NCBI GenBank assembly: GCA_964635325.1
Contig: CAZWOL010000006.1
Coordinates: 4,327 to 68,326 of the forward strand
Length of the DNA: 64,000 nucleotides
Direction: 5' to 3'
Origin: BOG-1112 sp964635325
GTDB taxonomy: Bacteria > Bdellovibrionota_B > Oligoflexia > Oligoflexales > Bog-1112
Positions 43,557 to 51,379 of this stretch are shown here, one piece after another (position 1 is the first letter of the stretch; the number at the start of each line of letters is the position of its first letter). The translations under genes were made by a program, and so were the position numbers. The notes under the pieces are model-generated. The model was not told the origin of the DNA, did not search any database, and worked only from the letters and a program-made list of their open reading frames with translations.

Positions 43557-44587
43557 CTCTTGCAAGTTTGATTCTGCTGACAGCTTGCCAATGGATGCGC
43601 CAGTCACAAAGTATTTCAGAATTGGCAAGCACCTCCGTGTACGCTTATCGTCTGGACCATGAACGGGTACAGGCATCCCTACGTGTTTTGACGGCAGCTC
43701 CACATCCAATGGGAACGCAACGTCAGCATGAAATTCGCAATTTTCTTGTGCATGAACTTAAGTCTCTTGGACTCAAGCCAGAGCTGCAAATCTTTACAGC
43801 AAAAATCCCAAACAAACATGCGGACAATTCATTAGCACCTCTCAGACTCCCTCGAGAAGCCGCTAATGTAAGCGTAAGACTCAATCTCAATCCAAACGCA
43901 AACTGTGTCGTCGCACTTGCTTCTCACTATGACAGCAAAGACATTGAAGGCTTTCCGTATCTCGGTGCAAATGATGGAGGATCTTCATCTGCTCTTCTCC
44001 TTGATTTAGCACGATTTCTAAGCAAAAATATAACGTACAAGCTCCAATGTGATATCCAACTTATTTGGTTTGATGGTGAAGAAGCAAACTTAGAAGATTG
44101 GAACGACGGGCTACTCAAACACCCATCTCACAGCATAGACAACACCTACGGCAGCCGCTATCTTGCGAACACACTGCGCCCCTGTAAACATTTACCGAAT
44201 CACCAATGTTTTGAAACGCAGGATGGAGCAGTAGCTTTGCGGACATTGATTGTGCTCGATATGGTTGGGTATGAAAACCTACAATTGACCCATGACCAGA
44301 ATTCACACCCGTTACTCTTGCAGTGGCTATATGAGGCTGCCAAAGTTCTGGAACAGGAAAATATTTTTTCCAAAAATGCATTGGCAATTGTCGATGACCA
44401 CATACCTTTTCGTGCCAAAGGCATTCCAGTGCTCGACATCATCGACTTCAATCACATGGATCTTTGGCATACTCCCCGCGATCAAATCGAGACTGTAGAT
44501 TCTAAGAGCCTGGAATTGAGTGGGAAACTAGCACTTTATGGGTTATTGCGTGCAGCTCAAGATCCAAAGCTTCTCGATAGCCATTAG
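43541..44587 (+). CDS. M28-family lipoprotein, glutaminyl-peptide cyclotransferase-like
   Basis: About 348 residues from ATG 43541. Signal peptide ends at the lipobox LLTAC (Cys16). The rest is an M28/glutaminyl cyclase fold: HPMGTQRQHEIR, HYDSKD, GANDGGSSSALLLDLA (zinc Asp), WFDGEEAN (Glu ligands), a later YGSRYLA, DDHIPFRAKGIPVLD and LWHTPRDQ (zinc His). The combination FDGEEA, YGSR and DDHIPF is closer to animal-type glutaminyl cyclases, which form N-terminal pyroglutamate, than to aminopeptidases. It starts within the end of eno. Confidence 0.85.
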   Translation: MVQILTLASLILLTACQWMRQSQSISELASTSVYAYRLDHERVQASLRVLTAAPHPMGTQRQHEIRNFLVHELKSLGLKPELQIFTAKIPNKHADNSLAPLRLPREAANVSVRLNLNPNANCVVALASHYDSKDIEGFPYLGANDGGSSSALLLDLARFLSKNITYKLQCDIQLIWFDGEEANLEDWNDGLLKHPSHSIDNTYGSRYLANTLRPCKHLPNHQCFETQDGAVALRTLIVLDMVGYENLQLTHDQNSHPLLLQWLYEAAKVLEQENIFSKNALAIVDDHIPFRAKGIPVLDIIDFNHMDLWHTPRDQIETVDSKSLELSGKLALYGLLRAAQDPKLLDSH

Positions 44588-44693
44588 GCCCTACTTTGGT
44601 CTATAAGATCTTAGCATTCCTACGTCCAGACAACGCCGATGATTTATGCAATACTATCAGCATATTATATTAGCGCTCCTGCGACAAAAGGAC

Positions 44694-44745
44694 CCCGCCC
44701 TATAATGAAAAATGAATTCCGCGGGCGGGCTCAGTGCTATAATGA
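44694..44745 (+). promoter_or_regulatory. Tandem TATAAT boxes and GC hairpin upstream of the NYN operon
   Basis: CTATAATGA occurs twice (44700-44708 and 44737-44745), each a perfect -10 box, 37 bases apart. The first lies in the loop of a CCCGCCC / GGGCGGG hairpin (44694-44700 with 44723-44729). Neither has a good -35 box at 17 bases. They lie about 90-130 bases upstream of the NYN start. Confidence 0.35.
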
Positions 44746-44831
44746 TGATTATACCGCGCGCAAGAAGCCGGATACCCATAAACAATGGCACCCAAATATG
44801 GATGCCCCACGCAACTAACAGGAAGATAAAT

Positions 44832-45353
44832 ATGACTGGAATCGTTATTAGCCAGAAGGTGGCTATACTTATTGACGGCAACAACATCGAACGCAGCCTA
44901 CATTCCATCACAGACGATGAGGGAGTCATGTTGAATTTTGACTCTATAGTTCCCCGTCTTCTAGAAACTCGAGAACTAACCCGACTCATTTATTTCCGTG
45001 AAGGCAAAGCAATCTCTTCTAAATTAGCAGAACGCCTCCACAAGCACTACTACGGCTCTGTGATCCCATGCCACAAATCTGCAGATATTCCGCTTAGCAT
45101 CATGGCAACTCAATTAGCTGCTAAAGTAGACACGATCATCATCATGTCGGGAGATGCTGATTATATTGAGCTCGTCCGCCATCTTAAATCGGAAGGCGTA
45201 CGTGTTGAGATCGCATCGGTAGCAGAAACTACTGCAAATATTTTGATTGAAGAATGCCACTTCTTTCACCCACTTAAGCAAGATGATTGGTATTCACTTT
45301 CATACGGAGCCAAAAAGAAACCAAGTGATTCACGACAGCGTTCTCATCGCTAG
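44832..45353 (+). CDS. NYN domain protein (LabA/PIN-like, predicted RNase)
   Basis: A 173-residue protein from ATG 44832, with AGGAAG seven bases upstream. The NYN/PIN-like fold is clear: VAILIDGNNIE carries the first acidic residue, a middle RLIYFREG strand, then IIIMSGDADYIELVRHLKSEG with two conserved Asp. Such proteins are predicted metal-dependent ribonucleases. A basic tail (KKKPSDSRQRSHR) could bind RNA. An in-frame start at 44712 would add 40 non-matching residues and is rejected. First of four genes on the plus strand. Confidence 0.85.
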   Translation: MTGIVISQKVAILIDGNNIERSLHSITDDEGVMLNFDSIVPRLLETRELTRLIYFREGKAISSKLAERLHKHYYGSVIPCHKSADIPLSIMATQLAAKVDTIIIMSGDADYIELVRHLKSEGVRVEIASVAETTANILIEECHFFHPLKQDDWYSLSYGAKKKPSDSRQRSHR

Positions 45354-45358
45354 TTGGA

Positions 45359-46507
45359 TTGGATATGATACGCTCACTGGACCTTCGCCTCTCATTTTTA
45401 AAAACGTGTGACGCAAAGGAGGTTCAACATCTCCAATCTTTGCTGCAAAATATTTTTGCCTCTACCGAGCAGCATCACGGTGAAAGCGAACTGGCCTACT
45501 TAGGCTTCGACCTACTCTACTGTTTGCTAAAACATCGCAACTGGATTGCAAATCCTCTTTTCCAACACCTTCTGCTTCATCATTTGATCAACGACTTCCG
45601 TACAGATCGAGTATGGGCTGAGCATTTTTTAAGTTCAGCATTGCCTCCATTAGGCCAAAAAAAATTTCACCCAGCCTACGCTGAGGAGCGTACCTTTCTC
45701 CTTTACTTGCTAGTTTTGGTATTGAATTGTCGCAACCCAGACTGTCTTACAGAAGAAATTGGTCTCGGTTCGAGCATTTTGCGTCTGATTCGTGATGCAC
45801 TGACTCAGACACGTTCTGAGAACACTATTGTGTTTGGATCAACTCTCACAACAGAGTCCTTAGAAATTCTCGAAGAGTTGGCGGAAGACTATCTTAAAAA
45901 TCCGTCGATCACTAATGTCTATCCCATTTACTTTGCTCTTTTAGCTAGTGAAGAAAATTGGAAAGACAGAGATACAATGCAGCTTGCTAAAGACATATTT
46001 GAAATTTTACTTCATATAGGGCAACGCAAATCTCTGACTGAGGTGGAGTTACGCGAAAAGCTTGAAGCAACACGCCATGGCTTAGGTCAGCAATCAAACA
46101 CAATCCTACGTTTTCTTAAGGCTCAGCGTTTTGTTTTTGAAATTTCATCAACTCGACGCATTCAACTCACGCAGCACGGATACGAGCAAACTGCAGATGC
46201 CTACGCAAGAAAACAACACGGCATGCAAGTTTCTGCAGATACATTTTATGGACTTCATCCCAATTGGCAACTTGCCCTTATTGAGACATGGCCGTTAGAG
46301 CAAGCTGCAGATCTGTGGACCTGTCTAAAGCTTGCAAACTATATACCTCCGCGTAGTTTTGATCTCGTTTGCAAGCGCTTTCAAAATGTGATTCAAAGCA
46401 TAGATTGGGAGCCTTGGCTTGCAAAAATGGCTATTTTTCACCCACATAAGAATCTAGCTTCCTTTACAGAACCCACGAAAAATGCTAATGCTCTTTCAAT
46501 ACCTTAA
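45359..46507 (+). CDS. Hypothetical protein with possible winged-helix segment
   Basis: A 382-residue mostly helical protein that I do not recognise. Around residues 215-280 the pattern LTEVELREKLEATRHGLGQQSNTILRFLKAQRFVFEI (in part) followed by RRIQLTQHGYEQT looks like a winged helix. The first half is Leu- and His-rich. The start is TTG 45359 or ATG 45365, only 5-11 bases after the NYN stop, so they are coupled. The next gene (DUF4301) starts 20 bases later. Confidence 0.7.
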   Translation: MDMIRSLDLRLSFLKTCDAKEVQHLQSLLQNIFASTEQHHGESELAYLGFDLLYCLLKHRNWIANPLFQHLLLHHLINDFRTDRVWAEHFLSSALPPLGQKKFHPAYAEERTFLLYLLVLVLNCRNPDCLTEEIGLGSSILRLIRDALTQTRSENTIVFGSTLTTESLEILEELAEDYLKNPSITNVYPIYFALLASEENWKDRDTMQLAKDIFEILLHIGQRKSLTEVELREKLEATRHGLGQQSNTILRFLKAQRFVFEISSTRRIQLTQHGYEQTADAYARKQHGMQVSADTFYGLHPNWQLALIETWPLEQAADLWTCLKLANYIPPRSFDLVCKRFQNVIQSIDWEPWLAKMAIFHPHKNLASFTEPTKNANALSIP

Positions 46508-46527
46508 TAGAAGCGAAGTGAGAAACT

Positions 46528-48006
46528 ATGCAGCTCGATAAAAAATCGTCTCCGTTGCGCCATTCTCAAGTTCTTCAAAATGGGAATGATACTGGTTTAG
46601 ATTTGCATATTTTGGAACAGCATTGCTCGCGCTTTAAAAAATTTAAAGAAAATGGAATGAGAAATTTCTCGTTCCCAATCAAAGATACTTGTCGTATTGA
46701 CAATGGTCGCATAGTTCCCTATGCAGCATTACAAAATTTTCCTGAAAACTATACGAATGTGATTAGCTTTATCCCTGCTGCAGGATCATCTACACGCTAC
46801 ATTCAACCTATTTATAACTTAATAGAATCGACGGACCCCAACGAGCTCCAAACACGTCTTGAAGCAACGCAATGGGTTTTGCCACCTCAGCCTGATCACA
46901 CCAAAGGAGACTTAGGCCATCTTATCGGATTAGCAAAAGGCCTTTTTCCTTGTGTATGCGAAGGGCATTCGTTTCTTCGACTTAAATTTCTTGAACAAAG
47001 AGCTTTGGGAAACATTCTTAAAACAGTCTGCGTAGCGCCCAAAAACCAAAGCGAGATATTTGCCAAACATGCACAGTCTTGGGGATGGAAAAACGACGAC
47101 CTCCTCGTTTTAGAGCAGGGAACACAGCTGTCAACACCCCGCTTGGATGCCAAGGGACATCTCATCCGTGAAGCTAATGAAATCTCTTTGGCACCCGCAG
47201 GTCACGGCTCTTTAATGCGCTTGTTCCCTAAAATCCAAGAACGTTTTCCAGATGCTCAAACACTCTTTATCCGCAATATCGACAATGTGATTGGATGCAA
47301 AGAAGACGCTCTAACAGCGAGTCGACGCTTTCTCGGAGCTCATCACTTTGCCCTCAAGTGTTTGCAAAACATTCGCACAGCATTAGCAAATAAAAATTTG
47401 AATGATGCAACTCACGAAGCACAACAGATTCTGGAATGTTTTCCTAAACGAGCACTGAGCTCAGAAGAAGACAGATTCGTTGGCAGCCAACCACAGCAAG
47501 AACAACCGCTCTGGTCTCTGCTGCTGAGTCTGTTTCAAACCCCTTTGGGGCTTTGTCTGAAGTCCAACCTTCTTCAACTATTTGAGCGTCCTCTAAACTT
47601 TATGGCGCAGGTTCCCAACTCGGGTCACGATCAGGGAGGAATGCCAGTCCTAATTTCAACTCCACTGGGAGATCAAGCGATCTGTTTGGAGGGGCCACAT
47701 ATTTCTCCTGTGGATCAAGAACGGCTTCGAGACCCTAAATTCGCAACGCATTTCAACCCTGTCTTTGCTGCAGTTGAACTGCATGCCAAGCTGGAAAACT
47801 ACCAACTCGACAATAGTCCATATTGGATATTTGCTGAGAAACAATGGCAGGGTCAAAATGTTTATTATCATGAATCTCTGTTGTACGAATTGATCGGCAA
47901 CAGTGAAAACGCAAACCTAATTTTCATCGAACTACCCCGAGTGATTTTCAACCCGCATAAAACGCTGGATGATAGCATCGGACGTAGCCTCGAACATTGG
48001 ATGTGA
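46528..48006 (+). CDS. DUF4301 family protein, UDP-sugar pyrophosphorylase-like nucleotidyltransferase
   Basis: A 492-residue protein matching the DUF4301 pattern: LEQHCSRFKKFKENGMRNF, VISFIPAAGSSTRYIQP, GHGSLMRLFPKI, TLFIRNIDNVIG, and the end IFIELPRVIFNPHKTLDDSI. The AAGSSTR motif resembles the nucleotide-binding GxGTR motif of sugar nucleotidyltransferases, and GHG followed by RNIDNV resembles the GHGD and NxDN motifs of UDPGP enzymes. I infer a nucleotidyltransferase fold; substrate unknown. It lies 20 bases after the unknown protein and 10 before the lipid kinase. Confidence 0.8.
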   Translation: MQLDKKSSPLRHSQVLQNGNDTGLDLHILEQHCSRFKKFKENGMRNFSFPIKDTCRIDNGRIVPYAALQNFPENYTNVISFIPAAGSSTRYIQPIYNLIESTDPNELQTRLEATQWVLPPQPDHTKGDLGHLIGLAKGLFPCVCEGHSFLRLKFLEQRALGNILKTVCVAPKNQSEIFAKHAQSWGWKNDDLLVLEQGTQLSTPRLDAKGHLIREANEISLAPAGHGSLMRLFPKIQERFPDAQTLFIRNIDNVIGCKEDALTASRRFLGAHHFALKCLQNIRTALANKNLNDATHEAQQILECFPKRALSSEEDRFVGSQPQQEQPLWSLLLSLFQTPLGLCLKSNLLQLFERPLNFMAQVPNSGHDQGGMPVLISTPLGDQAICLEGPHISPVDQERLRDPKFATHFNPVFAAVELHAKLENYQLDNSPYWIFAEKQWQGQNVYYHESLLYELIGNSENANLIFIELPRVIFNPHKTLDDSIGRSLEHWM

Positions 48007-48016
48007 GGCCTTAGCA

Positions 48017-48946
48017 GTGCAAAAGACCGTTATACTTCTCAACCCTGCAGCTGCAGGTGGACGCTCAGCACTTCGCTTCAAGCGTATTCAAGACAAAATC
48101 GACTTTCTCTTTCCGAAAGTTCCGGTGAGAGTCTCCGAACGTCAGGGTCATATGACCGAACTCGCTCGTCGCTGTGCACACGAAGGCATAGAGCGCATCA
48201 TTGGCGTTGGTGGTGATGGCACCTTCAACCAGATTGTGAATGGGCTCTTTGAACATCAAAAGCCCATCAATCCAGATCTCGTCTTAGGAACACTTCCCAT
48301 AGGAACTGGAAGTGACTTTATTCGTAGCTTGGGTATTTCAAGCGCCTTGGGCGAAGCTCTATCGGTTCTGCACAGGGGCAAAGTAGCAAGTGTCGACATA
48401 GGTCATGTGCGATTGTGTGGCTTTGATGGCAAAGAAAAAGAGCACTACTTTCTTAACATACTTTCGTGTGGAATGAGTGCCGACATTGCGTTACGAGTGA
48501 GCCAATCTTCTGCATGGGGTGGGCCGTTTTTTCGCTACCTCCGCAATTCACTCGCAGGAATTCTGAGCTATGACGGCAAAAACACTGAACTCCACTACCA
48601 CGGAAATGGGACAGATTACAAAGGCACCTTCACCTTTCTAGTACTCGCCAATGGTCGCTATTTTGGAGGAGGCATGTTCGCAGCTCCACAAGCACAGCTT
48701 GATGATGGAAAGCTTCAAGCTGTGCTTATCAAACATATGTCTAAGCTTGCATTGCTCAGAGCCTTTCCTTCGATTTATAGAGGTACGCATCTAAACCTCC
48801 CTGAGACTTTGAGCTGTCAAAATGAGAGTGCGGACGTTAGTTCTACGGGACGTGTTAATGTTGAGTCCGATGGGGAATCTATCGGCACGCTACCGATGAA
48901 AGTCACCTGTCTACGCAAATCTCTTAAGGTGATTGTTGGTACCTAG
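48017..48946 (+). CDS. Diacylglycerol/lipid kinase family protein (YegS/DagK type)
   Basis: A 309-residue kinase with the DAGK catalytic domain: LLNPAAAGG at the start, GVGGDGTFNQIVNG for ATP binding and TLPIGTGSDFIRS with the catalytic region. LNILSCGMSADI and a C-terminal NVESDGES complete the fold. It phosphorylates a lipid such as diacylglycerol, or a sphingoid-like lipid. GTG 48017 follows GAGG and lies 10 bases after the DUF4301 stop; an ATG at 47969 would overlap that gene. Its end overlaps convergent mutY by 36 bases. Confidence 0.9.
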   Translation: MQKTVILLNPAAAGGRSALRFKRIQDKIDFLFPKVPVRVSERQGHMTELARRCAHEGIERIIGVGGDGTFNQIVNGLFEHQKPINPDLVLGTLPIGTGSDFIRSLGISSALGEALSVLHRGKVASVDIGHVRLCGFDGKEKEHYFLNILSCGMSADIALRVSQSSAWGGPFFRYLRNSLAGILSYDGKNTELHYHGNGTDYKGTFTFLVLANGRYFGGGMFAAPQAQLDDGKLQAVLIKHMSKLALLRAFPSIYRGTHLNLPETLSCQNESADVSSTGRVNVESDGESIGTLPMKVTCLRKSLKVIVGT

Positions 48947-50029
48947 AAAAACTTTCCACGCCTTTAAATCCAAAGATGCCATTAGCTGAGATGCTAGCTC
49001 ATCTTTCTTGAGCCATTGTATGTCTTGAAACAAAGACTCTTTGGCCCATCTTCTCTCCCAAGTAACCACTAAAACTTCTACTGAAATTTTATGCTTCGTG
49101 ATGGAGTGTCGAAAGCTCCCCAGTGACTGCCCACACGGCAAAGCAATAGCTTCTCCATCGACACGAAAGCGATTCTGCTGTGCAATTTCAGTAACAAAAC
49201 CTAAGGAACCACGCAGAAATTTCGCATTATTAGAGCGCCTACTAAGACCAAAGAGTCGACCCTTTTGCAAAATTTTGATACGCAGTTTTACACTCTCTTG
49301 AGCTTCTCGCACCTTAGGTCCCGGTGCAAGATGGGTGCTTTGACGCTCACGAGCAAGACAAATATTTTGAATTGGACAAATTTCACACGATGGATTCAAA
49401 GGTCGACAGATTTTCTGACCAAGCTCCATCAAAGCTTGGTTATAAGAACCAGGATCAGATGTGCAGACCAGAACATTAGCAAGCTCTTGGAGCTGCTTGC
49501 GAAGGATGGGATCATTCACAGGTCGTTGAATATCAAAAATTCGAGCGAGCACTCTATAAACGTTTCCGTCTAAAACGGCTCGAGATTCATTTAAGGTAAT
49601 ACTACTGATTGCTGCTGCAGTGTATTCTCCGACACCTGCGATTTTTAACCACTCCTCATAGTTGCGTGGCCATAGAATCTCTCGGCCCTCAGATTTTTCG
49701 TACAGCTGTTGCATACCACGATGCATATTCGCAAAGCGCCGATAGTAGCCAAGCCCTTGGATCTCACTGCGAATCTCAGTTTCCGAGGCTTGTGCCAACG
49801 ATTGCAAGTTGGGGAAACGTTGCACAAATCGAATATACTTAGGAATCACTGCAGCAAGGGTCGTTTGCTGCAACATAATTTCACTCACCCAAACATGATA
49901 AGGATCACGCAATGTATCCCACAACTCACGCCAGGCATGTGCTGTCTTGTTGCTTTTATACCAAAGCAAAAGAGGATCTCGCAATTCTTGCACTACAAAA
50001 TGGAGAGATAAGGACGGGGTTGGCTTCAT
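48911..50029 (-). CDS. mutY: A/G-specific adenine glycosylase
   Basis: A 372-residue MutY that removes adenine mispaired with 8-oxoguanine. EIMLQQTTLAAV, GLGYYRRF, the HhH motif AGVGEYTAAAIS with the catalytic Asp further on (LDGNVYRVLAR), and the 4Fe-4S cluster cysteines in ICRPLNPSCEICPIQNIC are intact. The C-terminal Nudix-like domain (8-oxoG recognition) is divergent. Likely cotranscribed with the upstream Lys-rich protein gene, 6 bases away. Its 3' end overlaps the lipid kinase by 36 bases. Confidence 0.94.
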   Translation of the reverse strand: MKPTPSLSLHFVVQELRDPLLLWYKSNKTAHAWRELWDTLRDPYHVWVSEIMLQQTTLAAVIPKYIRFVQRFPNLQSLAQASETEIRSEIQGLGYYRRFANMHRGMQQLYEKSEGREILWPRNYEEWLKIAGVGEYTAAAISSITLNESRAVLDGNVYRVLARIFDIQRPVNDPILRKQLQELANVLVCTSDPGSYNQALMELGQKICRPLNPSCEICPIQNICLARERQSTHLAPGPKVREAQESVKLRIKILQKGRLFGLSRRSNNAKFLRGSLGFVTEIAQQNRFRVDGEAIALPCGQSLGSFRHSITKHKISVEVLVVTWERRWAKESLFQDIQWLKKDELASQLMASLDLKAWKVFLGTNNHLKRFA

Positions 50030-50035
50030 GAAAAT

Positions 50036-50422
50036 TTAGGTACTCGTTTTAGCTCCCGACTTAGTAGAAGCTTTTTTGGCTTTAGGTCGGGCTGACTTGT
50101 TTTTATTCGTAGCAACTTTAGCTTTGCCTGGTGTTTTTTTCTTCAGAGATTTGGTTTTTTTCTTGAAACCTTTTTCAAGCTTATCCACATCGATGCCAGC
50201 TTTTTTGGCATTCTTACGAAGCTCTTCCACAAAATTATGATAGGTTGGTTCCATTTTTTTTAACTTCGCAGCGAGAACTTTCGTCAGCTCAGCTTTGGTC
50301 TGTTCGAGATTGGTTTTGAGATCCAAGCTTTTGATTTTTTCAAGAAGGTCATTACCCTCTTTCTGGACGCTATCTTGCAATTTGCCGATATCGTTTTGAA
50401 TGCGCGCAATCAACTTCTTCAT
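50036..50422 (-). CDS. Lys-rich protein with histone H1-like tail
   Basis: A 128-residue protein. The first 85 residues are an amphipathic coiled-coil segment rich in Lys, Glu and Leu; the last 45 are a Lys/Ala/Thr/Ser-rich tail (KVATNKNKSARPKAKKASTK) like the C-terminal arm of histone H1 or bacterial Hc1-type proteins. It may bind DNA, RNA or another polyanion (phasins also share a helical front). GGAGAG site upstream of the ATG. Followed 6 bases later by mutY. Confidence 0.7.
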   Translation of the reverse strand: MKKLIARIQNDIGKLQDSVQKEGNDLLEKIKSLDLKTNLEQTKAELTKVLAAKLKKMEPTYHNFVEELRKNAKKAGIDVDKLEKGFKKKTKSLKKKTPGKAKVATNKNKSARPKAKKASTKSGAKTST

Positions 50423-50512
50423 AAAAATCTCTCCATTTTTTGGATTCTTTCATCCTTTTTACGGCTAGCCTATGTTTTGGTCAATGCAATTTTTCTGCAA
50501 AAAACAAACTCA

Positions 50513-51370
50513 TCATACAGAATAGGAATAAACACCTTGCTTGGTCTTGCGTCCAAGTCGACCAGCATCAACATACTGAATCAGTAACGGACAAGGTCTA
50601 TACTTTGCATCACCTAGTCCTTTATGAAGGACTGTCATAATGGCCAAACATGTATCAAGTCCGATAAAATCGGCAAGCTGCAATGGTCCCATAGGTTGGT
50701 TGGTACCTAATTTCATACCAAGGTCAATGTGCTCTGGAGACGCTATTCCCTCCATTAAAACATAAAACGCTTCGTTGATCATGGGCATAAGAATGCGATT
50801 GATGATAAAACCTGCATAGTCTTTGCTACGCACTGCTTCTTTTTCTAGTGACTTAACAAATGCAAGCACACGCTCCGTAAGAGTCTCATGTGTTTGTAGA
50901 GCAGGAATCACTTCGACCAAATTCATTAGAGGAACTGGATTCATAAAATGAAGGCCGATCGCACGTTCTGGCTTAGCGAGACAGGCCGCCAATTTGGTGA
51001 TAGAAATTGAAGACGTATTGCTTGCAATTACACAGTCCTTAGAAACAACACTCTCAATCTGACGTAAGACACGCTCTTTGAGTTCGATTTTCTCATCGAC
51101 CGCTTCCACAACAAGATCACAACTCTTTAGAGCTGAATAGTCTTCTGTGAAATGAATTGCAGCAATCGCATCTTTTTGCTGAGTGCTAATTTTTTCTTTC
51201 TCGAGTAACTTTGCCGCAGAGCGTTGTATGCCTGCCTTGGCGACATCTAACTGTTGTTTTTTGATATCCACCAACACAACACTTGCACCATAAGTTGCAC
51301 AGACTTGGGCAATACCAGACCCCATTTGACCTGCACCTACAACTCCGACAGTACCAAACGCTAGTGACAT
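50513..51370 (-). CDS. 3-hydroxybutyryl-CoA dehydrogenase
   Basis: A 285-residue NAD(P) enzyme that interconverts 3-hydroxybutyryl-CoA and acetoacetyl-CoA. The N-terminal GAGQMGSGIAQ is the dinucleotide motif, SNTSSISITKLA and GLHFMNPVPLMNLVE hold the catalytic serine/histidine region, and KDYAGFIINRILMP joins to the C-terminal dimer domain (MKLGTNQPMGPL). AAGGAG precedes the ATG. It lies 9 bases after the E1 gene, consistent with a joint role in acyl-CoA metabolism. Confidence 0.94.
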   Translation of the reverse strand: MSLAFGTVGVVGAGQMGSGIAQVCATYGASVVLVDIKKQQLDVAKAGIQRSAAKLLEKEKISTQQKDAIAAIHFTEDYSALKSCDLVVEAVDEKIELKERVLRQIESVVSKDCVIASNTSSISITKLAACLAKPERAIGLHFMNPVPLMNLVEVIPALQTHETLTERVLAFVKSLEKEAVRSKDYAGFIINRILMPMINEAFYVLMEGIASPEHIDLGMKLGTNQPMGPLQLADFIGLDTCLAIMTVLHKGLGDAKYRPCPLLIQYVDAGRLGRKTKQGVYSYSV

Positions 51371-51379
51371 TTTTACTCC

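Noticed and set aside
44712..44831. Longer N-terminus of the NYN protein starting at 44712
   Set aside because: The added 40 residues have no family match, and AGGAAG lies correctly before ATG 44832.
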